Shown one piece after another: positions 9,187 through 16,307 of a stretch of DNA of 64,000 nt. Every line of letters starts with the position of its first letter. Position 1 is the first letter of the stretch. The notes beneath the pieces were generated by a model. That model was not told where the DNA came from, made no database searches, and worked only from the letters and a program-made list of their open reading frames with translations. The stretch comes from Pedobacter sp. BMA. GTDB lineage: Bacteria > Bacteroidota > Bacteroidia > Sphingobacteriales > Sphingobacteriaceae. Location of the stretch: assembly GCF_001027745.1 (NCBI RefSeq), contig NZ_LECU01000006.1:744001-808000 (forward strand), written 5' to 3'. The position numbers and the translations under genes were made by a program.

Positions 9187-9309
9187 ATTAGGGGTGCCTT
9201 GTTTTAAGTAACACAAAAACGGGCTGAGATCATACCCATTCTTAGGTAGAAATCTAGAGTTTCTACCGTGGATACACCTGATCCGGGTAATGCCGGCGTA
9301 GGGATTGGA
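9187..9309 (+). promoter_or_regulatory. TPP riboswitch (THI element)
   Basis: All conserved aptamer blocks are present in order: GGGGTGC (9191), GGCTGAGAT (9222), ACCC (9234), then CACCTGATCCGGGTAATGCC (from 9274) and GGCGTAGGGA to 9304. A variable stem GGTAGAAA/TTTCTACC fills the middle. It senses thiamine pyrophosphate and should lower expression of the downstream receptor operon when TPP is abundant. There is no T-rich terminator downstream, so control is probably translational. Confidence 0.96.
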
Positions 9310-9318
9310 GTTATGGAA

Positions 9319-9363
9319 GTTTAACTGAAATCGGGAGTACCCCTATTTCCGATGGGTTTAACT
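9319..9363 (+). promoter_or_regulatory. Possible riboswitch expression platform
   Basis: Two copies of GTTTAACT (9319-9326, 9356-9363) flank a small hairpin, ATCGG (9330-9334) with CCGAT (9349-9353). CCCTA at 9341-9345 can instead pair with TAGGG at 9299-9303, part of the aptamer 3' strand, so the two folds are mutually exclusive. It ends 13 bases before the TTG start codon. Confidence 0.4.
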
Positions 9364-9376
9364 AAAAACAAAAACA

Positions 9377-11758
9377 TTGAAAAATTTACTTTTTGCAGCG
9401 TTAGTTGCAATGTTGCCATTCTTTGCATTGGCACAGATTTCTGTTACCGGTAAAATCACCGACATCAACCAGCGTGCTTTACCTGGTGCAACCATCAAAC
9501 TGAAAAATCAAAGAACGGCGGTGGTGAGTGATGCCAATGGTGATTACACTCTTGGCAATCTGAAAAGTGGGAGTTATACCGTTGTGGTGAGCTATATTGG
9601 CTATAAAAGTCAGGAAAAGTCTATCAATCTAAGTCAAAGTTTAAGCCTGAATTTTAGCTTACTGGCTCAGAATTTTCTGGCGGATGAAGTAGTAGTCAAT
9701 GCGACCAGGGCATCTAAAAACTCGGCGACTACTTTTCGTAATCTCGACAAAGCAGAACTGGCCAAGAATAATTTAGGGCAGGATTTGCCTTATTTGTTAA
9801 ATCAAACGCCATCTGTTGTCGTAACATCTGATGCCGGTGCTGGTGTTGGCTATACAGGAATGCGAATCCGCGGAAGCGACGCTACCCGGATTAATGTTAC
9901 CCTTAACGGGATCCCCCTGAATGATGCCGAAAGTCAGGGAAGCTTTTTTATCAATTTGCCAGACCTGGCTTCATCGGTTGATAACATTCAGATTCAACGC
10001 GGGGTGGGCACTTCAACAAATGGTGCCGGTGCTTTTGGTGGAAGTTTAAACATTCAAACCACCACACGCAGAGATTCGGCATATGCTGAACTGAACAATA
10101 CCTATGGTTCATATGATACCTGGAAAAATACAGTTAGCGTGGGAACCGGTTTGATTGACAACAAGTTTACGTTCGACGGGCGTTTATCGAGAATTAAATC
10201 AGATGGCTATGTAGACCGTGCCTCATCAAATCTGAAATCTTTCTTTGTTTCTGGTGCTTATTACGGAAAAAAAGATATCCTTCGTGCAAACGTTTTCAGT
10301 GGTACAGAGAAAACCTATCAGGCATGGAACGGTGTAAGTGAAGAGACTTTAAAAACTGACCGTACCCATAACGACTTTACTTATGATAATCAGACCGATA
10401 ATTATCAGCAGGATCACTACCAGTTATTTTATACGCGTAACCTTTCCAGTAATCTGGTAGCCAATGCGGCTTTACATTATACTTATGGCCGGGGTTACTA
10501 TGAAGAATACAAGGAAGATCAGACCTTATCAAAATATGGCATCCCAGCGGTGGTAATTGGCGGGGTTACTCAAAATACTTCTGATCTGGTGAGAAGGCTT
10601 TGGTTGGATAATGATTTTTATGGGGTCACTTATTCGTTAAACTATACTCCAAAAACTAACCTCAACTTTGTTTTGGGCGGGGCATACAATGAGTACAAAG
10701 GGCGTCACTTCGACGAAGTTGTTTGGGCGCAATATGCAAATTATGATGGAAGCGGTTCTATTCGTCACCGGTATGATGACAATGATGCCTTCAAAACCGA
10801 TTTCAATATTTTTGGCCGCGCGAATTATCAGATTGATCAGCTTAGTCTTTTTGCCGACTTACAATATAGGAGGGTATACTATTCCTATTTCGGAATCGAT
10901 CCGAATGGTACGCCTGCACAACAAAATGCCACTTTGAATTTTTTCAATCCTAAAGCAGGTTTAACGTATAGTTTTAGCAACACCAGTAATGTGTATGCCT
11001 CGGTTGCTGTTGGAAACAAGGAGCCTAACAGAAGAGACTTTACTGATTCAAATATCAACAGCAGGCCGAAAGCGGAGCATTTAACAGATTTTGAGGCAGG
11101 TTACCGCACGCAGTTTTCTACGTTAAGTTTTGGAATCAATGGTTTTGCTATGATTTATAAAGATCAGTTAATCAATACCGGAAAATTAAATGATGTTGGT
11201 GGACAAACCCGTCAGAATGTGCCTGACAGTTACAGGTTGGGGATTGAGTTTGACGGAAAGTGGCAAATCGCTAAAAATCTTTCATGGGCAGCTACCGCAA
11301 CACTGAGCAGGAATAAAATAAAAGATTTTGCAGAATATATTTATGATGAGGATCCGGCGGCATTTACAGCAACTGTTGTAAACAACTATCAAAACACCAC
11401 CATTGCTTTTTCTCCATCCATTATTGCTTCCAGCGAAATCAACTATAATGTTTTACCAAAAGCAAGTATCGCTTTTTTAAGTAAATACGTGGGTAAACAA
11501 TATCTTGATAATACCTCGGCAGAGACACGTACACTTTCCAGTTTCTTCGTAAACGATATCAGGTTAAGCTACAACACACCTTTGGCAGGAATGAAAAACG
11601 TTGGGTTGAGTTTACTGATCAATAACGTTTTCAGTACTTTATATGAAAGCAATGGCGGTACTTACCCCTATCTTTACAGTGGTACTTTAGAACGGTTAAA
11701 CTATTACTATCCGCAGGCTACGCGTAACTTTTTACTAAGCTTAAACGTGAAGTTTTAG
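9377..11758 (+). CDS. TonB-dependent outer-membrane receptor, probably for thiamine
   Basis: Translation must start at TTG 9377, which begins a clean signal peptide (MKNLLFAALV...ALAQ). The 793-residue product has an N-terminal carboxypeptidase-regulatory-like domain (about 21-100). A plug domain with MRIRGSDATRINVTLNGIPL and IQRGVGTSTNGAGAFGGSL follows, then a 22-strand-type barrel ending in the usual aromatic residue (LNVKF). The TPP riboswitch in the leader identifies thiamine or a precursor as the likely cargo. TPP-regulated outer-membrane receptors are known in Bacteroidota thiamine regulons. No inner-membrane permease is encoded beside it. Confidence 0.92.
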   Translation: MKNLLFAALVAMLPFFALAQISVTGKITDINQRALPGATIKLKNQRTAVVSDANGDYTLGNLKSGSYTVVVSYIGYKSQEKSINLSQSLSLNFSLLAQNFLADEVVVNATRASKNSATTFRNLDKAELAKNNLGQDLPYLLNQTPSVVVTSDAGAGVGYTGMRIRGSDATRINVTLNGIPLNDAESQGSFFINLPDLASSVDNIQIQRGVGTSTNGAGAFGGSLNIQTTTRRDSAYAELNNTYGSYDTWKNTVSVGTGLIDNKFTFDGRLSRIKSDGYVDRASSNLKSFFVSGAYYGKKDILRANVFSGTEKTYQAWNGVSEETLKTDRTHNDFTYDNQTDNYQQDHYQLFYTRNLSSNLVANAALHYTYGRGYYEEYKEDQTLSKYGIPAVVIGGVTQNTSDLVRRLWLDNDFYGVTYSLNYTPKTNLNFVLGGAYNEYKGRHFDEVVWAQYANYDGSGSIRHRYDDNDAFKTDFNIFGRANYQIDQLSLFADLQYRRVYYSYFGIDPNGTPAQQNATLNFFNPKAGLTYSFSNTSNVYASVAVGNKEPNRRDFTDSNINSRPKAEHLTDFEAGYRTQFSTLSFGINGFAMIYKDQLINTGKLNDVGGQTRQNVPDSYRLGIEFDGKWQIAKNLSWAATATLSRNKIKDFAEYIYDEDPAAFTATVVNNYQNTTIAFSPSIIASSEINYNVLPKASIAFLSKYVGKQYLDNTSAETRTLSSFFVNDIRLSYNTPLAGMKNVGLSLLINNVFSTLYESNGGTYPYLYSGTLERLNYYYPQATRNFLLSLNVKF

Positions 11759-11786
11759 AAAACCGGAAGCTTAATTTGGTTACTTT

Positions 11787-11844
11787 CGTCATTACCAGAT
11801 ACAGCATGCCCGGATATTTGAGGCAGACTGTGCCTGGTAATGAC
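11787..11844. repeat. Palindromic REP-like element inside the thiamine operon
   Basis: GTCATTACCAG (11788-11798) and CTGGTAATGAC (11834-11844) are perfect 11-base inverted repeats. An inner AGGCA/TGCCT stem at 11821-11835 competes with the 3' arm. The outer ends match the CGTCATT...AATGAC borders of the element at 57223-57291. It may act as a processing or attenuation hairpin between the receptor and the ThiE-like gene. Confidence 0.6.
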
Positions 11845-11863
11845 TATTTTGCTTTAAAAGGAT

Positions 11864-12496
11864 ATGAAATACATCGAAAAGCTTCAATACATTACCCACG
11901 ATATTGTACAACTTACCCATATTGAGCAGGTGCAGCTGGCCTGCGAAGCCGGGGCAAAATGGATTCAATACCGTTGTTTAAGCAAAACTGATGCAGAACT
12001 TTTAGAGGATATTAATATTATTGCTCAAATTTGTGATGACTGGGGAACAACCCTGATTGTTACCGATCATGTTCACCTAAACGGTAAGGCTGACATTCAG
12101 GGCTTCCATATTGAGGATATGAATGCCGATTTCACGGCCTTGCGCAAGCTTGTAGGCAAAGACATAACATTGGGTGGTTCTGCAAATACGGTAGAAAACC
12201 TGGTTAGGATTGCGAAAGAGGGGGCAGACTACATCGCGGTTGGGCCTTTTGCTGGTACCAGAACCAAACCTAACAATTTACCGGCTATGGGCCTAAATGG
12301 CTACTCAGATTTAATGGATGGCCTGGAGGACTTGAATATTCAGGTTCCTGTTCTGGCAGTAGGAGGGATTACCATTCATGATGTTGACGCATTAATGCAA
12401 ACCGGTGTTTATGGTATAGCGGTTTCTCATGCGGTCAATTCTGCCGACGATTTTATAGGAGCCTACCAGGATTTTTATGAGGCGGTAAAATTATAG
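11864..12496 (+). CDS. ThiE-like thiamine phosphate synthase with altered active site
   Basis: ThiE joins HMP pyrophosphate to thiazole phosphate to make thiamine phosphate. The 210-residue TIM-barrel pattern is clear: IQYR near residue 34, LIVTDHVHL near 64, GFHIED near 80, GADYIAVGPFAGTRTKP near 126, and AVGGIT and YGIAVSHAV near the end. Two family positions look changed. The usual ND motif reads TD, and the lysine normally two residues after the QxR arginine is missing (RCLSK). It lies 105 bases after the TonB receptor, on the same strand and under the TPP riboswitch. It could be a true synthase with variant residues or a TenI-like relative. Confidence 0.75.
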   Translation: MKYIEKLQYITHDIVQLTHIEQVQLACEAGAKWIQYRCLSKTDAELLEDINIIAQICDDWGTTLIVTDHVHLNGKADIQGFHIEDMNADFTALRKLVGKDITLGGSANTVENLVRIAKEGADYIAVGPFAGTRTKPNNLPAMGLNGYSDLMDGLEDLNIQVPVLAVGGITIHDVDALMQTGVYGIAVSHAVNSADDFIGAYQDFYEAVKL

Positions 12497-12545
12497 GCGC
12501 GATGTGTAAATCCCGATTACCGATACATCTTGAAACTTTAATTTC

Positions 12546-12553
12546 TATCTTCG
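12546..12553 (+). promoter_or_regulatory. Near-consensus -7 box TATCTTCG four bases before an ATG
   Basis: It matches TAnnTTTG at 7 of 8 positions, with CAAT then the ATG at 12558. It would give an almost leaderless transcript inside the operon. Confidence 0.3.
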
Positions 12554-12557
12554 CAAT

Positions 12558-13118
12558 ATGTCATCACATCACATTGTAAAGGAAAAACAGGAACCGGCTT
12601 TATACATCGACGAGCTTGGTAATTTTAATGAGGAATTTTTGGGACAGCTTTTAGAGTGGAGCCCTACACTTCTGGTGAACGGTGAAAACTACGATAAAAT
12701 TCTTTCACTGGGTTTAAAGGTTGATGTTCTGGTAAACGGATCCGGTGAGCAGATCCAGGAAGATACCAAAATTATTCAAGGCCCTGCCGACGCCTTTATG
12801 GTTACCCTGAACCACTTGGTTGGTGAAAAATATCCCGCAGTAAATGTCATTACTAAAAAGTTTGATCTGGAAAAATATGCCGGTTTTGAAGAGGACATCA
12901 ATCTGGTTATTTTTACTGAAAAGGCCAAGCACTATCCAATAAAATCAGGTTTTTCTGTGTGGAAACCGGCGGGCAGTCAGTTCTTAATTCATGGCAACCG
13001 ATACCTGGAGGTTACCAACCTCACCCAAAATGAAGATGAGGTATTTGAAGTGGTGAAAGATGGTTTTGTAGAGTTTACTTTTTCAGGTCAGCCCATTTAC
13101 ATCAGCGAGCCACTATGA
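12558..13118 (+). CDS. Thiamine pyrophosphokinase-like protein without kinase motifs
   Basis: This 186-residue protein has the length and layout of thiamine pyrophosphokinase. The N-terminal half aligns with the kinase domain (LGQLLEWSPTLLVNG, then LGLKVDVLVNG). The C-terminal part, from about GFSVWKPAGSQFLIHG to SGQPIYIS, resembles the TPK thiamine-binding beta domain. Where active TPKs have DGG, GDxDS and GGRxDH, this protein reads NGE, NGSGE and nothing equivalent, so the metal- and ATP-binding aspartates are lost. In the thiamine operon it may bind thiamine or TPP as a sensor, carrier or partner. The next gene overlaps its stop by 4 bases. Confidence 0.65.
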   Translation: MSSHHIVKEKQEPALYIDELGNFNEEFLGQLLEWSPTLLVNGENYDKILSLGLKVDVLVNGSGEQIQEDTKIIQGPADAFMVTLNHLVGEKYPAVNVITKKFDLEKYAGFEEDINLVIFTEKAKHYPIKSGFSVWKPAGSQFLIHGNRYLEVTNLTQNEDEVFEVVKDGFVEFTFSGQPIYISEPL

Positions 13119-13609
13119 TTACCCTTCGGAGAGCAAAAGAAAATGATATCGAATTGATCAGGGACATTGCTGCGGAAACCTGGCCGTCAACCTATCTGGA
13201 TATCATTGGTCAGCAGCAGATTGATTACATGCTGGAGAAAATGTACAACAAAGGCGAATTACTGAAACAGCTGATGGAAGGTCACACTTTTCTGATCGCC
13301 GAAGAAGGATCGAATGAACTGGGATTTGCAGGTTTTTCGATCGCTGATCACGAAGCAAAGATTTATAAACTCCACAAACTTTATGTATTGCCCTCAGCCC
13401 ACGGAAAAGGGGTGGGTAAAATTCTGATCAATGAGGTTTTTAACCAGGTTAAAGTTGCCGGTGGATCGGCTCTGGAACTCAATGTAAATAAGCATAACAA
13501 AGCCAGGGAGTTTTATTTGAAAGGTGGATTTAACATAAAAGAATCAGTAAAAATAGATATAGGTGGAGGATTCGTGATGGATGATTATGTAATGGAATAT
13601 AAATTCTAG
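13115..13609 (+). CDS. GNAT family N-acetyltransferase
   Basis: The ATG overlaps the TGA of the TPK-like gene (ATGA), indicating translational coupling. The 164-residue product has the GNAT fold. An N-terminal RRAKENDIELIRDIAAETW helix region is followed by motif A, LYVLPSAHGKGVGKIL (near residue 91, the acetyl-CoA pyrophosphate loop), and motif B, NKHNKAREFYLKGGF. It is the last gene of the riboswitch-led run, and its stop is only 6 bases from the convergent barrel gene. The substrate is unknown. The coupling makes a link to thiamine or its precursors plausible, but that is inference. Confidence 0.85.
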   Translation: MITLRRAKENDIELIRDIAAETWPSTYLDIIGQQQIDYMLEKMYNKGELLKQLMEGHTFLIAEEGSNELGFAGFSIADHEAKIYKLHKLYVLPSAHGKGVGKILINEVFNQVKVAGGSALELNVNKHNKAREFYLKGGFNIKESVKIDIGGGFVMDDYVMEYKF

Positions 13610-13615
13610 TTTCAA

Positions 13616-16057
13616 TTAATTTTTCATTCTTCCCTGCTCCGATTCTGTGCCTGTAGAACGTCGGCGGGCAGGCTTAATCTCATTCTTTCCGAAACGATAG
13701 GTAAAGCTCAAACGTGCAATACGTGATTCGTTTTTCTGATGCACATAGTAGTTTAAGCCCGGGTAGGTGCTTGATAAATTGTTTTCAGATATATTGAAGA
13801 TATCTGAAACGGCAAATTTCAAGCTGGCTTTTTTCTTGAATAATGATTTACTTAAGCCCGCATCAATATAATAGCGCGATTTTAAGCTGAGTGTGCCATA
13901 ATCAATCGGAGATTCGTAGCTGCCATTTAGTTCGGCGGTGAAGCCGCTCACAATGGTAAAGGTTTGCTGTGATTTAAACTGAAATGATGTTTTCCCTGTT
14001 TTTAGTGCACTGCCTGCCAGGTCAGGTGCTTCAAAACTCAGATAGAATACATTTAAATTATTGTTCATCTGCCACCATTTTGCTACCTGAAGCGGTACAT
14101 TTAAGTTAGCATTATAGCTGATGTTCTTTGCCAGGTTTTCATTGGTTTGAAATAATGCTTTTTGTGCTGCATCAGGTAAAAGCACCTCGGTAATTACGTC
14201 GGTTGTTTTGCTGTAGCCCAGTGTAAGCATGTATTTTTGTTTAAAAGTATAGCTCAGTTCAACATTGTTGGTGTACTGCGGTTTCAAAAACGGGTTACCT
14301 TTATTGTAAGTATACTGGTCTAAATAATAAACAAAGGGATTGAGGGCATCGTAACTTGGCCTGTCGATCCTCCTGCTGTATGAAAAGCCCAGCTGATTAT
14401 TTTTGGAAAGCGTTTGTTGAACAAACAGGGTAGGGAAAAAGTCCCAGTAACTTCTGTCGACTACCGTATTGGTGGTGATCAGATTGCCTTTTGAATTGGT
14501 TTGTTCCATCCTCAAACCGAGCTGTATGCTGGTGTTTTTGAATTGTTTATTGATATTGGTGTATGCCGCATTTACATTTTCGTCGTACACAAAGCGGTTG
14601 CTTCTGCGAACATCGTTCTGCCAGTTATTATTGATGAGTTCCTCTGCCTGTAAATCGTTATCAGTTTTTACCCAGCTGCTTTTTAAGCCTGCTTCGAGTT
14701 TAACTGTTTTGCTTAAGGATACATTATAATCTATTTTAAAAGCTTTGATGTCGATTTTAGACGGCGTATTATTTCTAATGTAATTTACAGGGCGCATTCT
14801 GGTTCCATTTGCAAAGAGGTAATCATTTTCATAATCCGAGCCATCGTTGCCGCTGTACTTCGAGTAATCTAAATCAGCAGAAAGTTCAGACCCTGCAGTA
14901 TCTAATACCGACTTATAATTCAGGTTATAGGAAAGATTATTGTATTTGTTGGTTTGTAAAGTTTTAGAAACCAGTGAAGAGTCAACCTGATTAAACGAGG
15001 GGCCAATTAAAGTGTTATTGGTTGATTTTTCATTTCCATGATTGAAGTAGCCATTTACCAACAGCCCGATGGTATTTTTCTTATCAATGAAATAATCCAG
15101 TCCGGCTTTAAAATTATTGTTTTGCTGTTTACGGCGGCTGTCGCCGGCTTGCATAAAATAAGTGTCGGGTGTTCCGTTAGAAACGCGGTCAATCGTGATG
15201 ATGTTTTCCCTTTCTGTTGTTCCGTAATTATAATTGCCAAACAGATTCAGTTTTGCGGTGCGGTGATTCAGGTTTATTCCGGTATTGCCGCGAAAATTTT
15301 TGCCATATCCTGCTGTTGCACTCAGGCTGCCGTTGGTTCCACCGCTCTTGCTCTTTTTGGTTTTAATATTGATAATCCCGGAGTTTCCGGCGGCATCATA
15401 TTTGGAAGATGGATTGGTAATCAATTCGATGGTTTCGATTTCAGAACTTTGCATGTTCCGGAGCAGGTTTGCCACATCGGCACTGCTCATATAGGTTTGC
15501 TTTCCATCAAGCTGAATCAATACACCTTGTTTGCCCTGCATCGAGATATTATCATTCTGATCAACTGATACACCTGGCGCTTTCTGTAAAACCTCGAGTG
15601 CAGTAGAGCCTGTCATGATGGAGCTATTGGATACATTCATAACTACCTTGTCCATTTTGCGTTCTATTAACGGTTTCGTAACTGCTACGGTCACGTCTTT
15701 CAGGTTTTGGCTGGTTGAAGTTAACTGATTCGACCCGAAATCAATCGTTTGCCCAGGATCAGTTAAAGTGATTGTTTTACTTTTCAGGGTTTTGTAACCC
15801 ATGTTGCTGGCTTTGTAAAAATAATCTCCACGTTGAGAAACTGAAAAACCAAAAGTTCCGGTTTGATCTGTAAAAGCTGTTTTGACGATGCTTGAATCAG
15901 CTGCTTTGAACAATACAACAGTTACATAGTCGGCCGGCTTTTTATTTTCATCCAGAATCACACCTGTAATATTTGCTTTTGGTGTACTTTGAGCAGAAGC
16001 GGTAACTGTCGAAAAAAGGCTACTTATTAATAGTACAATCTGATATAAGTTTTTCAT
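13616..16057 (-). CDS. TonB-dependent-receptor-like outer-membrane barrel protein
   Basis: An 813-residue exported protein with a signal peptide ending near TASAQ. A carboxypeptidase-regulatory-like domain (about 28-115) precedes a plug-like domain: VLQKAPGVSVDQNDNISMQGKQG is split between the TALEVLQK and MQGKQGVLIQLDGK blocks, and NPSSKYDAAGNSGIINIKTKK follows. A large C-terminal barrel of the outer-membrane beta-barrel type completes it. The C terminus does not end in the usual aromatic residue but in a basic tail (about 20 residues). There is no SusD partner, and the substrate is unknown. It is convergent with the GNAT gene, with no terminator between. Confidence 0.88.
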   Translation of the reverse strand: MKNLYQIVLLISSLFSTVTASAQSTPKANITGVILDENKKPADYVTVVLFKAADSSIVKTAFTDQTGTFGFSVSQRGDYFYKASNMGYKTLKSKTITLTDPGQTIDFGSNQLTSTSQNLKDVTVAVTKPLIERKMDKVVMNVSNSSIMTGSTALEVLQKAPGVSVDQNDNISMQGKQGVLIQLDGKQTYMSSADVANLLRNMQSSEIETIELITNPSSKYDAAGNSGIINIKTKKSKSGGTNGSLSATAGYGKNFRGNTGINLNHRTAKLNLFGNYNYGTTERENIITIDRVSNGTPDTYFMQAGDSRRKQQNNNFKAGLDYFIDKKNTIGLLVNGYFNHGNEKSTNNTLIGPSFNQVDSSLVSKTLQTNKYNNLSYNLNYKSVLDTAGSELSADLDYSKYSGNDGSDYENDYLFANGTRMRPVNYIRNNTPSKIDIKAFKIDYNVSLSKTVKLEAGLKSSWVKTDNDLQAEELINNNWQNDVRRSNRFVYDENVNAAYTNINKQFKNTSIQLGLRMEQTNSKGNLITTNTVVDRSYWDFFPTLFVQQTLSKNNQLGFSYSRRIDRPSYDALNPFVYYLDQYTYNKGNPFLKPQYTNNVELSYTFKQKYMLTLGYSKTTDVITEVLLPDAAQKALFQTNENLAKNISYNANLNVPLQVAKWWQMNNNLNVFYLSFEAPDLAGSALKTGKTSFQFKSQQTFTIVSGFTAELNGSYESPIDYGTLSLKSRYYIDAGLSKSLFKKKASLKFAVSDIFNISENNLSSTYPGLNYYVHQKNESRIARLSFTYRFGKNEIKPARRRSTGTESEQGRMKN

Positions 16058-16250
16058 TTGTTTTTAGTTTATTCTTAAAAAAATCGGGCAAAAGAATTCC
16101 ACAGAACGGTTATTCCGTACTTTAGAACTGATGCGCTATATTTTAAAGCTTAGCCCTGAAACGAAAGCTTCAGGTATTTAGTTATTATTATGACGACCGT
16201 TTTTAGGAAAGGTTACAGGAAAAAGTAAAAAACTAATCCGTAACGTAAAA

Positions 16251-16289
16251 AGCCGCAGACTGGCAGAATAAATCTGCAAATCTGCGGCT
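16251..16289 (-). terminator. Rho-independent terminator of the M49-type peptidase gene
   Basis: AGCCGCAGA (16251-16259) pairs with TCTGCGGCT (16281-16289). On the reverse strand it is followed by TTTTTACG. The remaining gap 16058-16250 shows only AT-rich sequence and a small ACGG/CCGT stem near 16109. Confidence 0.8.
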
Positions 16290-16307
16290 CACTTGATTAC
16301 TGTAATT

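Noticed and set aside
15038..15568. Long open frame of 176 codons on the + strand inside the barrel protein gene
   Set aside because: It is antisense to a clearly coding gene and its product is low-complexity and lacks any domain.
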